NCBI GenBank assembly: GCA_029580855.1
Contig: JAKPQH010000150.1
Location: 1 to 32,772 of the forward strand
Direction of reading: 5' to 3'
Origin: a bacterium
Lineage (GTDB): Bacteria > Methylomirabilota > Methylomirabilia > Methylomirabilales > 2-02-FULL-66-22
DNA: 32,772 bases
The first letter of the stretch is position 1, and every line of letters begins with the position of its first letter. This document shows, in pieces, positions 19,037-27,260 of this stretch. Both the position numbers and the translations under genes were made by a program. Below the pieces are notes generated by a model. It ran no database searches and had not been told where the DNA came from. It was given only the letters and a program-made list of their open reading frames with translations.

Positions 19037-19063
19037 GATCACGCGATAGCACCATTATATACC
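19035..19063 (+). promoter_or_regulatory. Possible second promoter (P2) in the tonB leader
   Basis: TTGATC and TATACC are 17 bases apart. The -35 overlaps the end of the terminator T-tract. Each element matches four of six bases. Confidence 0.35.
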
Positions 19064-19137
19064 GCGTGCCACGCACGCCGGCAGGCCGCGCCGACGAGAT
19101 CGAACGCGGCGTGTCGTTGGTCGTCTTGCGGTGATTT

Positions 19138-19166
19138 TTGTCCAGGAATAGCATGATTGTTATCGT
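19138..19166 (+). promoter_or_regulatory. Probable tonB-operon promoter (P3) inside an operator
   Basis: TTGTCC and TATCGT are 17 bases apart. The spacer and -10 lie inside the inverted repeat at 19145-19177. Transcription would start near 19173, about 48 bases before tonB. A regulator bound to the repeat would cover the -10. Confidence 0.4.
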
Positions 19167-19177
19167 TGTGCTATTCC
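19145..19177 (+). promoter_or_regulatory. Inverted repeat, candidate metal-regulator operator
   Basis: GGAATAGCA and TGCTATTCC are a perfect 9-bp inverted repeat around 15 AT-rich bases that contain GATTGTTATC (19155-19164). A very similar GAATGTTATC occurs at the promoter of the second methyltransferase gene (28044-28053). The motif loosely resembles one half of a Fur-family site, but the regulator cannot be named. Confidence 0.5.
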
Positions 19178-19220
19178 GAGACGCGAAACGCCACGAGCAG
19201 GCCGTAGCAGTGATACCGTC

Positions 19221-20249
19221 ATGAAATCCTCCCTCGATATCCCGGGCCGGCACCCCGAACGCGACACACCGCCGCCCACGGGCGGCCGATGGCTCCGAAG
19301 CGGGATCCTGGTGTCCGGCCTTCTGCACGTTTTTCTGATTGCCATACCCATCAGGACGGCTGCCCCGTCCATCGCCGCGACCATTGAAATCGTGGAGGTC
19401 GAGTTTGACACCTCCCCGCACCCCCAACCGGCAATCCCGGAATTGCCCGCACCCCCGGAAAACAGGCGCACCGCCAAACCGACTCGATCTCTTTCTTCCT
19501 CGCCCGCACCCCGGCGCCCTCTTCCAAAACGTCCTTCGGATATTCCGGCGCCTGCGCTGGCCGATTCTCCACCGCCGCTCCCGGCCCTCGACCCGCCACG
19601 CGAGTCCGAATGGGAACGCGTCCTGCCGCCTCCACCGGTCCCCCTTCCAGTCGCGCTTCCCGCCCCGATGCCGACACGACTGCCCGACTCCGAGGACAGG
19701 GAAGAGACACCGCCTGCACTCGGCACAGTTTCTATCGTCGCAACTCGCTCCTCGGTGGCTTCCCCGGCACCGCCACTGGCCTCAGACGGCAACCCCCGGG
19801 GAGAGCCGGGCCCGGTTGTCGGCGAAGCGCTTTTGGGAGGCCCTGCCGAACCGCACCGTCCTGCGACTCCGCAGGGGAACGAACCGCACGGCCTTGCAGT
19901 GAGTATGGGGTTCGAGGCTGCGGTCGGCTCGTCACCACCCGCGACACACGACACGCCGCTCGGGGCGGCGTCGGGGCCAAGATTTCTCCGGCGGGAACAG
20001 CCCGTATACCCCCGTGTGGCACGACGGCTCGGCATCGAGGGCACCGTTCTGTTGCGCCTCACCATTGACGAGTACGGCCGGCTCACCCGGGTCGAGGTCG
20101 TGGAGGGCGCGGATTCAGACAACGGTTTTGCCGAGGCGGCCGTGGCGGCTGTCCGCCGATCGCTCTTCGCGCCCGCCGAGCGGGATGGAAAGACCGTTGC
20201 GTCCCGGGCGATTCTCCCGGTCCGGTTCACTCTGCGGAGAACCGAATGA
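19221..20249 (+). CDS. TonB family energy-transducing protein
   Basis: The 342-residue protein has one N-terminal membrane helix (about 27-44) with the S-x3-H motif (S32, H36) that contacts ExbB/ExbD in TonB proteins. A long Pro-rich periplasmic region (about 60-250) follows. The C-terminal TonB domain is recognisable by YPRVARRLGIEGTVLLRL, VEVVEGADSDNGFAEAA and a final RFTLRR strand. It carries proton-motive energy to an outer-membrane receptor. It heads an operon with its own exbB, exbD and receptor. The gene ends in an ATGA overlap with exbB. No strong ribosome-binding site is seen. Confidence 0.93.
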   Translation: MKSSLDIPGRHPERDTPPPTGGRWLRSGILVSGLLHVFLIAIPIRTAAPSIAATIEIVEVEFDTSPHPQPAIPELPAPPENRRTAKPTRSLSSSPAPRRPLPKRPSDIPAPALADSPPPLPALDPPRESEWERVLPPPPVPLPVALPAPMPTRLPDSEDREETPPALGTVSIVATRSSVASPAPPLASDGNPRGEPGPVVGEALLGGPAEPHRPATPQGNEPHGLAVSMGFEAAVGSSPPATHDTPLGAASGPRFLRREQPVYPRVARRLGIEGTVLLRLTIDEYGRLTRVEVVEGADSDNGFAEAAVAAVRRSLFAPAERDGKTVASRAILPVRFTLRRTE

Positions 20250-20791
20250 TCGACCTGTTCGTGAAGGGCGGATTTCTCATGTACCCCATCGCACTCTGCT
20301 CCTTCGCGGGGATCGCGATCCTTGTCGGCAAGGCGCTGGAGCTGCGATCCATCATGCGGCAGCTCGACGGCTCCGTGGAAGACACAGCCGCACGACGACC
20401 GGTCGTCCTGAAGCCCCTCCTCGCGGCGATCGAAGGCGGCGCAACCGAGGAAGAGTTGGCGATCATCGGCACCCGGCAGGTGCGCCTCGTGGAGCGGCAC
20501 CTGAACTGGCTTGAGTTGATCGCGACCATCGCGCCGCTCTTGGGGCTCACGGGGACGGTGACCGGCATGATCCGGGCGTTCATGGTCATCGCGGGGAGCA
20601 CCGCATCGGTGAGTCCTGCGCTTCTCGCCGGCGGAATCTGGGAGGCGCTGATCACCACGGCGGCTGGGCTCCTGGTCGCCATTCCGATTCATGTGGGTCA
20701 CCATTTTCTTGCGCGCCAGACCGATGACATCGCCTTCATCCTAAACGAGATCGCCACCAACCTGTACCTGCGGAGACGGCATGGAGTTTGA
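20246..20791 (+). CDS. exbB: ExbB/TolQ/MotA family proton-channel protein
   Basis: The 181-residue inner-membrane protein has three predicted helices (about 5-25, 90-115, 125-150). The signature APLLGLTGTVTGMI and the third helix GIWEALITTAAGLLVAIPIHV match ExbB. With ExbD it forms the proton-driven motor for TonB. It is shorter than E. coli ExbB, lacking part of the cytoplasmic loop. Its start overlaps the tonB stop in ATGA, and its end overlaps exbD by 11 bases. Confidence 0.93.
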   Translation: MIDLFVKGGFLMYPIALCSFAGIAILVGKALELRSIMRQLDGSVEDTAARRPVVLKPLLAAIEGGATEEELAIIGTRQVRLVERHLNWLELIATIAPLLGLTGTVTGMIRAFMVIAGSTASVSPALLAGGIWEALITTAAGLLVAIPIHVGHHFLARQTDDIAFILNEIATNLYLRRRHGV

Positions 20792-21182
20792 GCGGAGACG
20801 GTGCCGTCAGAATTTTGTGCAGATTGCACCGCTCGTAGACGTGGTGTTCCTGCTCCTCCTCTTTTTCCTGCTCACCTACCACCTGGGACAGGAAGAGCGG
20901 ATCCGGGTCACCCTGCCTCAGGCGCGCTCTGCCGAGGTGCCGCAGCCCGACCGGTTGCCCGTCGTGACTGTCACCCGGGATGGCGAGATTTACTGCTGCG
21001 AGAAAAAGACAGACCTCCCGTCGCTTCGGGCGGCGGTAAGCGCGTTGCGAGAAGACGGCCATCCGGACGCGCTACGAATCCGCGCGGATCGAGAGGTCCC
21101 GGTCGGTCTTCTGGTGCAGGTCATCGACGAGGTCCGTCTGGGCGGTATCCGCAATCTGAGTATCGCTACCGAAAGGAGGTGA
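20781..21182 (+). CDS. exbD: ExbD/TolR family protein
   Basis: This 133-residue protein has a short cytoplasmic tail, one membrane helix with the essential Asp (D20 in APLVDVVFLLLLFFLL), and a periplasmic domain ending in VPVGLLVQVIDEVRLGGIRNLSIAT, typical of ExbD. The sequence RDGEIYCCEKK in the periplasmic domain has adjacent Cys residues, which is unusual for the family. It works with the ExbB and TonB encoded just upstream. An AAAGGAGG sequence sits at the end of the gene. Confidence 0.93.
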   Translation: MEFERRRCRQNFVQIAPLVDVVFLLLLFFLLTYHLGQEERIRVTLPQARSAEVPQPDRLPVVTVTRDGEIYCCEKKTDLPSLRAAVSALREDGHPDALRIRADREVPVGLLVQVIDEVRLGGIRNLSIATERR

Positions 21183-21304
21183 GCATCGTCGAGAAACGAC
21201 ACGGGGTCAGCTTGGCCGTGCGCGGCACGTCCCAGCCACAACCCGACCAGATTCGGTGCGATCGGTCCCGGTAGAGGTTGAAAAGGGAGGGAAAGGAGAT
21301 CGAG

Positions 21305-23371
21305 GTGAGATTGACCGCGGTGTCCGCAGGGGGGCTCGCGCTCGGCGTGTTCCTCGCCTTTGCACCGGCGGCGGCCCAAGAGAAAACGGACGAGCATCAA
21401 CTGCAGGAGATGGTCGTGACCGCCGTCCCGGAGACCTCGCCGGTCACGCCGCTCACCACCCGGTACGGCACACAGTACAACGCGGTGACGGAGGAACAGA
21501 TCATAGAGCAGAACTCGCTTGACCTCCAGTCCACGCTGCGAAATGTGCCGGGGGTGATGTTCCAGAGCAAGAACCTGATGGGGGGCCAGACGAGTCACAG
21601 CCTGTATATCCGTGGACGGGGCGCAAGCCACCCCAGCTCCGACTTCACGGTCCAGTTGGATGGCGTGCCCCACTATGGGGCGTTGTTCGGCCAGGTGCTT
21701 CCGGATGGCATTGCCGTCGCCACCATCGGCGGGATCGAGGTGTACAAGAGCCCGCAGCCCTCGCAATTCGGCAGCGGGTATGCGTCGGTCAATATCCTTC
21801 CCCGGTACCTGACCGACGAGGGGCAGGAGGTTCTCCTCAATTTCAGCGGCGGCAGCCACGCCACCTTTACCGAGAGTGTCGCCGGCGGTCTCAAGCGGGG
21901 ACCCTATGACGCGTACGTCACGCAGAGCTGGGCGTCGACCGACGGGCATCGCGACCACTCCCGTGCCCAACAGCAGAACTATTATGTCAATCTCGGGTAT
22001 CGGTTCAACAACGAGTGGAACATCCGGTTCCTGGCCAATTATGTCAACGCCCAGACCCTGGCCCCGCGGCCGGTCGTCGCCCCCACCGCCACCAATGGCG
22101 TGAGCTGGCCCGCCGCAGAACGCTTCGACACCGAAACCACCTTCACGACCCTCACCCTCAACCACCGGTACGACCTCGCCACCGGGTATCTCAAGGCCTA
22201 CTGGAACGAGACCGATTTTGATCTTTTGCAGGAACTCACGAACGGCAATCGGTACGGCGGCGGCAGCGGCGGCTTGTGGTCGAGGCAAGATTTGACGATG
22301 TACGGAATTCGCGCCAAAGAACGGCTTCAACTCTGGCCAGGAGGAGAAATCCTCGCCGGCATCGACATGGACATGACCGTGCTGGAGAATACCCAGCGAA
22401 CATACAGCGGCCGGGCGGTGCCCGGGATCAACGGCGGCCTGGCCGTCCGCACCTGGGATTTTCCCAACACCACGCTCCTCTCGCCGTACCTGGCGGTCAG
22501 TCAGCTTGTCGGCCAACCGGACGGCTTCCATGTCATCCCATCGGGAGGTTTCCGGTATTTCTCCCACAACGAGTTCCAGGATCAATGGTCGTACCAGGCC
22601 GGCCTCGTCGCGGGGTACGCGAAAACCGATCTCCGTTTTAATTTCTCCCGCGGGGTCAACTACCCCTCGCCCGTGGCGGTCATGAATCTGGTGCTCACCA
22701 GCACGCCCGTGGCGAATCCTCGTCGGTACTGGGCCCGGCTGAAGCCGGAGGTGGTGGATCATTACGAGCTCGCGCTCACCCACGCCTGGCCCCGATTCGC
22801 GTCCCTCGCGGCGACGGCCTTCTACGACAAGGGCAAGGACCGATTCCGGGCGTATATGTTCGGGCCGATTCCCACCCTGTTCAACGATCCGGTCGGCGAT
22901 TATGAAATCCGGGGGCTGGAGCTCACGGGTACCGGCACTCCCATAAAAAACCTCGAACTCTTCACCGCGGCGACCTGGCTGGATGCCAAAGCCACGGGAA
23001 ACAACGGCGTCGAGGTGGACCGACTCCCGTATACTCCCGCGTTCCAGCTGCAAGCCGGGGTCACCTGGACCTTCCTGGAATGTTTCCGGCTCTACGCCGA
23101 CGTACAATATTTGAAGGACACCTATGCCAGCACGAGCGCGCGCAGCGGCTCGCTCAACTTTGGGCCGCTGTCCGACAGCACCAAGCTCGGCGACATCACC
23201 GTGGTGAATGCCCGGGTAAGTTATCACTTCGGGCACAAGGCATGGCACCTGAGCAATGCGGAACTCTTTGTCGCAGCCAACAATCTCTTCGACCAGGACT
23301 ACGAATACGCCAAAGGCTATCCGATGCCTGGACGGACCATCTTCGGTGGATTCAATATGAAATTCCAGTAG
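21305..23371 (+). CDS. TonB-dependent outer-membrane receptor, probably for a metal or metal complex
   Basis: The 688-residue protein begins with a signal peptide (1-25, APAAAQ). A TonB box EMVVTA (35-40) precedes a plug domain (about 50-165: NVPGVMF, SLYIRGRG, VQLDGVPHYG, IEVYKSPQPSQFG) and a 22-strand-type barrel ending GRTIFGGFNMKFQ. The start is the GTG at 21305, eight bases after AGGAGATC. The next genes encode a cluster-9-type metal ABC transporter, so the ligand is probably a divalent metal or its chelate. The final residue is Gln with Phe before it, a slight departure from the usual C-terminal Phe. Confidence 0.92.
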   Translation: MRLTAVSAGGLALGVFLAFAPAAAQEKTDEHQLQEMVVTAVPETSPVTPLTTRYGTQYNAVTEEQIIEQNSLDLQSTLRNVPGVMFQSKNLMGGQTSHSLYIRGRGASHPSSDFTVQLDGVPHYGALFGQVLPDGIAVATIGGIEVYKSPQPSQFGSGYASVNILPRYLTDEGQEVLLNFSGGSHATFTESVAGGLKRGPYDAYVTQSWASTDGHRDHSRAQQQNYYVNLGYRFNNEWNIRFLANYVNAQTLAPRPVVAPTATNGVSWPAAERFDTETTFTTLTLNHRYDLATGYLKAYWNETDFDLLQELTNGNRYGGGSGGLWSRQDLTMYGIRAKERLQLWPGGEILAGIDMDMTVLENTQRTYSGRAVPGINGGLAVRTWDFPNTTLLSPYLAVSQLVGQPDGFHVIPSGGFRYFSHNEFQDQWSYQAGLVAGYAKTDLRFNFSRGVNYPSPVAVMNLVLTSTPVANPRRYWARLKPEVVDHYELALTHAWPRFASLAATAFYDKGKDRFRAYMFGPIPTLFNDPVGDYEIRGLELTGTGTPIKNLELFTAATWLDAKATGNNGVEVDRLPYTPAFQLQAGVTWTFLECFRLYADVQYLKDTYASTSARSGSLNFGPLSDSTKLGDITVVNARVSYHFGHKAWHLSNAELFVAANNLFDQDYEYAKGYPMPGRTIFGGFNMKFQ

Positions 23372-23377
23372 ACGCGG

Positions 23378-23411
23378 ACCGGTGCGTTCCGTGAACCACG
23401 TCGGCGCCGGT
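23378..23411 (+). terminator. Weak hairpin after the receptor gene
   Basis: ACCGGTGC can pair with GCGCCGGT (one G-U pair) across an 18-base loop shortly after the receptor stop. No T-tract follows. It may reduce read-through into the methyltransferase gene or protect the receptor mRNA. Confidence 0.25.
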
Positions 23412-23539
23412 CGCGCCTCCCGTTCCTGGGGACGTGGCGCCCGGTTGGCGCCGGCGGCCCGATCGGGGCGGCGGGAAGTTGAAGATCGGGAGGATGAGCT
23501 GCGGCCGTCCTGGAAGTACCCCTCCCGGCAGAGGATCTT

Positions 23540-24145
23540 ATGAGCGCGAACCCCCGACAGGAGTTCTTCGATACGCTCGCAGCGGGCTGGGAAGACCGCA
23601 ACTCCACGCCGGAAACGCGGGACCGATTGCCGGCGGTGATCCGCGCGTTCCGGCTGCAACCAGGCATCCGCGTGCTGGACGTCGGTTGTGGAACCGGCGT
23701 CCTGTTTCCGTATTTGCGGGAGGCGGTAGGCACGGCGGGACAGATTCTCGCCCTGGACTCCTCGGCCGAGATGCTGAAATGGGCGGCCGCGAAGACCGCG
23801 GCCCGAGTGGTGACGCTCCATGCGCCGGCCGAAGCGATACCCCTGATGGATGGCTGCCTGGACGCCGTCGTCTGCTTTTGCGCCTTTCCGCATTTCCGCG
23901 ACACGGCGCAGGTCGCCCGCGAGTTTCATCGTCTCCTTCGGCCCGGCGGCTCGGCGGTCGTAGCCCGCCCGGGCACCCGAGACGAAATCAACGCTCACCA
24001 CGATCGCCATACCGCCATCGCGGGAGACCACATGGCGTGTCCCGTCGGGATGCGGACCATGTTCACGGCCGCCGGGTTCACCCGAGCCCATCCGGACGGG
24101 AGGCCTGGCCGGTGCCTGTTCAGGACGGAGAAGGGAAAGCGATGA
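23540..24145 (+). CDS. Class I SAM-dependent methyltransferase, FPHF subfamily
   Basis: The 201-residue protein has the Rossmann SAM motif VLDVGCGTG (45-53), an acidic motif II (LALDSS, D73) and RLLRPGGSAVV (131-141). Unusual features follow motif III: Cys112-x-Cys114-x-FPHF (116-119) and INAHHDRH (150-157), with DHM near 163-165. These Cys and His residues could bind metal. The second methyltransferase at 27261 shares FPHF and IN-x-x-H. The stop overlaps the ATGA start of the metal-binding protein gene, so the two are translationally coupled. The substrate is unknown; a metallophore or methylated metal species are only possibilities. Confidence 0.85.
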   Translation: MSANPRQEFFDTLAAGWEDRNSTPETRDRLPAVIRAFRLQPGIRVLDVGCGTGVLFPYLREAVGTAGQILALDSSAEMLKWAAAKTAARVVTLHAPAEAIPLMDGCLDAVVCFCAFPHFRDTAQVAREFHRLLRPGGSAVVARPGTRDEINAHHDRHTAIAGDHMACPVGMRTMFTAAGFTRAHPDGRPGRCLFRTEKGKR

Positions 24146-24960
24146 TGAGACGTCTCTTGCTGCTCGTCGTGATGCTCTGCCTGGGCTGCCCGGAGGTCGT
24201 CGCGGGCGGCGAGACCCTCAGGGTCGTCGCCGGAACCTCGCTGGTCGAGGACATCGTGTCGGACCTCACATCGGGACGGGTCTCGATGGTGACGATCACG
24301 CCAGGGTCCTCGTGTCCCGGCCATACCGACATCAAGGCGGCGGATATGGCGTTCGCGGCCGATGCCGATGTCGCGCTCGTGCACCAGTTTCAGGAGAATA
24401 TGCCCCAGGTCAAAACCATGCTGGCCGCGGCCAATCCACAGTTGCGGGTGGAGACACTTGCGATCCGCGGCGCCTGGACCATCCCGACCGTCCAAGCGGA
24501 GGCAAGCCGGCGGATCGCCGAGATCCTGGCCGCCGTCCGCCCTTCCTGGCAGGCCGAGATCCGGCAGCGGGTCGCGGCCCGGCTGGAACGGATCGCTGCA
24601 GCGGAGGCTCGGGCCCGGCAGCGGCTGGCGCCGCTGGCCGGCGGGGCAGTGCTGGCCGCGGCCATGCAGGCCGAGTTCGTCCGCTGGGCGGGGCTGACCG
24701 TGGTCAAGGAATACGGCCGGGCGGAGGACTTGACGCCGCGGGACCTCGTGGGCCTGATGGAGGCGGCTCGCGGGAAGCGCGTCATCGGGGTGGTGGACAA
24801 CCTCCAGAGCGGCGCCGAGACCGGTCGGCCGCTGGCGGACGAGTTGCGCGTTCCGCATCTTGTTCTGACGAATTTTCCCGGCTCGCTGCCCGGCACACAA
24901 GACTACTTCGGTCTCCTGGACTACAACGTGGGGCGCCTCTCGGCCCTGGCGGCCCGGTAG
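24142..24960 (+). CDS. Metal ABC transporter substrate-binding protein (ZnuA/TroA-like)
   Basis: The 272-residue protein has an N-terminal signal (LLLLVVMLCLGC) that may be a lipoprotein signal with C16 as the acylated residue. The mature part matches the cluster-9 binding fold: VVAGTSLVEDIVSDL, ITPGSSCPGHTDIKAAD, ADVALVHQFQ and a long helix-rich linker before VVDNLQSG. Likely metal ligands are H61 and H81; C58 next to H61 is a variation on the usual G-x-D-P-H. The start is ATG 24142, overlapping the methyltransferase stop. It would bind a divalent metal in the periplasm for the adjacent ATPase and permease. Confidence 0.88.
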   Translation: MMRRLLLLVVMLCLGCPEVVAGGETLRVVAGTSLVEDIVSDLTSGRVSMVTITPGSSCPGHTDIKAADMAFAADADVALVHQFQENMPQVKTMLAAANPQLRVETLAIRGAWTIPTVQAEASRRIAEILAAVRPSWQAEIRQRVAARLERIAAAEARARQRLAPLAGGAVLAAAMQAEFVRWAGLTVVKEYGRAEDLTPRDLVGLMEAARGKRVIGVVDNLQSGAETGRPLADELRVPHLVLTNFPGSLPGTQDYFGLLDYNVGRLSALAAR

Positions 24961-25740
24961 ATGGGCTCCTCGCCCGTCGCCCGCCTCGCCGGGGTCCGCG
25001 TCAGCTTTGGCTCCCGTCTGATCCTCGACGGGCTAGACATGGCGCTGGCGCCCGGTGATTTCTGGGGATTGATCGGTCCCAACGGCGCCGGCAAGTCAAC
25101 CCTGCTGGGGTTGTTCAACGGGTTGACCCGGTATCAGTCGGGCCGGGTAGAGGTTCTCGGGCGGCACGTCACACCCCGCACCGCTTCCGAAATCAGACTG
25201 AAGATCGCCCACGTCTTCCAAATGATCGACATCGATCCGAAGATGCCACTCTCCGTGTTCGATGCGGTCCTGGCCGGGACGTACGGTCGGCTCGGGCTCT
25301 TCCGGAAGCCGGGGAACCGCGAGCGCGATCTGGCCCGCTCGGCCTTGCGGACGGTGGGCTTGGTCGATCTCGCCCATCGGCCGCTGGGTCACCTCTCTGG
25401 AGGGGAGCGGCAGCGCACCGCGCTGGCCCGGGCCCTGGTGCAAGAGCCGGACCTTCTGCTCCTCGACGAGCCGACGGCCTCCCTGGATTGGCAGGCCCAG
25501 CGCGAGATCCTGACCCTGATCCGGGAGCTGATCCGGCAGTACCCGCTCACGGTGCTCATGGCCACCCACGACCTCAATGCGGTCTCCCATATTGCCACAC
25601 ACGCCGCCATGCTGAAACGCGGACGCCTGATCTGGCAGGGGACGACGGACGCCGCCATGCGGCCGGCGCTCCTGAGCGAGCTCTACGACGTGCCGATCGC
25701 CCTCGCCGAAGTTGGCGGCCGGCGCGTGGCGCTGTTCTGA
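24961..25740 (+). CDS. Metal ABC transporter ATP-binding protein
   Basis: The 259-residue ATPase has Walker A GPNGAGKST (39-47), Q-loop FQ, signature LSGGERQR (145-152), Walker B LLLLDEP (165-171) and switch His in MATHDL. It matches the ZnuC/MntB class. The ATG directly follows the stop of the binding-protein gene with no spacer, so the genes are tightly coupled. It energises the permease encoded next. Confidence 0.95.
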   Translation: MGSSPVARLAGVRVSFGSRLILDGLDMALAPGDFWGLIGPNGAGKSTLLGLFNGLTRYQSGRVEVLGRHVTPRTASEIRLKIAHVFQMIDIDPKMPLSVFDAVLAGTYGRLGLFRKPGNRERDLARSALRTVGLVDLAHRPLGHLSGGERQRTALARALVQEPDLLLLDEPTASLDWQAQREILTLIRELIRQYPLTVLMATHDLNAVSHIATHAAMLKRGRLIWQGTTDAAMRPALLSELYDVPIALAEVGGRRVALF

Positions 25741-25764
25741 GTCCAACTGGATAGGGGTGGGGCC

Positions 25765-26574
25765 GTGGACACGTTCTTGAGCTACGGATTTCTCGTCAAG
25801 GCGCTCTGGATGGGGGTGATCGGCGGAGCGACGTGCGGCGCCGTCGGGGTGTTCGTCGTCCTCTGGCGCATCAGTTTCGTCGGGGTCTGCATCGCCCACG
25901 CCGCCTTCGCCGGGGCCCTGATCGCGTTGTGGTTGGGGGCTCCGCCATTGGCGGGCGGGCTTACGGGAAGCCTGGGGGCCGCGGCGATGATCGGTCCACT
26001 GGCGGACCGCCCCACCTTCAGCCCCGACACGGCCGTGGGTGTCATCTTCTCGGTCATGCTGAGTCTGGCCATGCTGGCCCTGGGGTTCTTGCCCGGAGCC
26101 AAGACCGAAGGACTGGGCCTGATCTGGGGGAGTCTGCTCACCGTGAGCCCGCTGGACCTGTGGCTCATGGGCGGCATGGCCATGGCGCTGCTGTGCTTCC
26201 TCTGGCTCTTCTTCAAAGAGATCCAGGCCACCCTTGGCCAGCGCCAGGCGGCCATGGCGGCGGGGATTCCAGTGCGGGGAATCTACTATGCCAGCCTGAT
26301 CATACTGGGAATGGTCGTGGCGATCGCGCTAAAGGCCATCGGGGGTCTGCTGATCTACTCGCTGATTCTCATCCCGGCCGTATCGGCGCTCCAGCTCACC
26401 TACCGTCTTGACACCATGTTTGTCCTCGCCGCGGCGACCGGCGCGGTCTCGTCGGTGTTCGGGCTCTGGCTGTCCTTTCATCTGGGCATCCCGACCGGGG
26501 CCGCCATCATCCTGACCGCCGCCGGGCTTCTGCTGCTGGCCGTCCTCGTCTCGCCCAAGCGCGCCACAGCCTGA
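25765..26574 (+). CDS. Metal ABC transporter permease (ABC-3 family)
   Basis: The 269-residue integral membrane protein has about eight predicted helices. The sequence FVVLWRISFVGVCIAHAAFAGALIAL matches the ZnuB/TroC signature, and KAIGGLLIYSLILIPAVSALQL is the conserved late segment of ABC-3 permeases. It starts with GTG at 25765 after GGGGTGGGG. It completes the binding protein-ATPase-permease set. The metal could be zinc, manganese or iron; sequence alone does not decide. Confidence 0.93.
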   Translation: MDTFLSYGFLVKALWMGVIGGATCGAVGVFVVLWRISFVGVCIAHAAFAGALIALWLGAPPLAGGLTGSLGAAAMIGPLADRPTFSPDTAVGVIFSVMLSLAMLALGFLPGAKTEGLGLIWGSLLTVSPLDLWLMGGMAMALLCFLWLFFKEIQATLGQRQAAMAAGIPVRGIYYASLIILGMVVAIALKAIGGLLIYSLILIPAVSALQLTYRLDTMFVLAAATGAVSSVFGLWLSFHLGIPTGAAIILTAAGLLLLAVLVSPKRATA

Positions 26575-26583
26575 TCGCCCCGG

Positions 26584-26606
26584 TCTGCACCCGCCGGCGG
26601 TGCAGA
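26584..26606. terminator. Bidirectional hairpin between convergent operons
   Basis: TCTGCACC and GGTGCAGA form a perfect 8-bp stem around a 7-base loop in the short gap between the permease gene and the convergent fmdE-like gene. No T-tract is present on either strand. Confidence 0.45.
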
Positions 26607-26630
26607 GTGCGCGCGGCCGCGTCTCGCCAG

Positions 26631-27245
26631 CTACACTCGCCGGTCGAGCCGCTCGAAGCAGGGCAGGCACAGGGTCCGGCCCTCGAAGCGGCGCGTGCGG
26701 GTCTCCATGGTTTTCTCGCCGCACGCCTCGCAGGCGAGGCTCTGCATGAGTCTCGCCCGCCGGGGGACCGGGCCGGCGGCGGGCCGTATCCGGAACACGT
26801 CGGCGAGGTCGGCCCCCATAATGCGCTCGGACCATTCCGCCCTGTGCGTGTCCAGCGCTTGCCGCTCTTCGGCCGTCAAGGTGCCGGCGGCGCGCTTTTG
26901 TTGCAGCGCCGCCATCGCGTCGCTCGGCCCGCCCAGTCGGTCCGCGTCAAAGACGAGGCGCACACCCTTTTCGTCGCTCCGCCGGTAGAATCTGAATGCC
27001 ATCTTGCCGTGATCCAGGTGCAGGAGATTCCCCTTGCCGAGCGTGCATCCCGTGAGCATCTGGATGGCGTCGACGCCGCACATGTCTGTCTCCACCACTG
27101 CCACGATCTCCTCGTCGGCCGCCCGGCCAAACTCCCGGAGAACGAATTCGCCCGCACGGATCCCGATGGCAAGACCGGGGCACCAGTGTCCGTGGAAGTC
27201 CACCACACGTTGAATCTGCTCCTGACTCAGCGCCGTCCCGCCCAT
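26631..27245 (-). CDS. FmdE family protein with C-terminal zinc finger
   Basis: The 204-residue protein starts with the FmdE signature FHGHWCPGLAIGIRAG (H18, H20, C22) and continues with ETDMCGVDAIQMLTGCTLGKGNL (C56, C67), likely metal ligands. An insert with DKGV...LVFDAD is followed by a C-terminal zinc finger, C172-x2-C175 and C193-x2-C196. FmdE was named from the formylmethanofuran dehydrogenase operon of methanogens, but many bacterial members have no known reaction. It lies 15 bases downstream of a methyltransferase gene and converges on the metal ABC operon, suggesting a role in metal handling. Confidence 0.88.
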   Translation of the reverse strand: MGGTALSQEQIQRVVDFHGHWCPGLAIGIRAGEFVLREFGRAADEEIVAVVETDMCGVDAIQMLTGCTLGKGNLLHLDHGKMAFRFYRRSDEKGVRLVFDADRLGGPSDAMAALQQKRAAGTLTAEERQALDTHRAEWSERIMGADLADVFRIRPAAGPVPRRARLMQSLACEACGEKTMETRTRRFEGRTLCLPCFERLDRRV

Positions 27246-27260
27246 CCGATCCCCTCCGTG

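Noticed and set aside
19160..20704. Minus-strand open frame of 514 codons
   Set aside because: It is antisense to tonB and exbB; the Gly/Ser-rich part mirrors the Pro-rich TonB linker.
23372..23539. Possible riboswitch between the receptor and methyltransferase genes
   Set aside because: The GC-rich hairpins do not contain the conserved cobalamin or molybdenum-cofactor riboswitch elements that I could recognise.
20990..24091. Minus-strand open frame of 1033 codons
   Set aside because: It is antisense to exbD, the receptor and a methyltransferase, all with clear domains and ribosome-binding sites. The translation is low-complexity and without motifs; high GC content explains the open frame.
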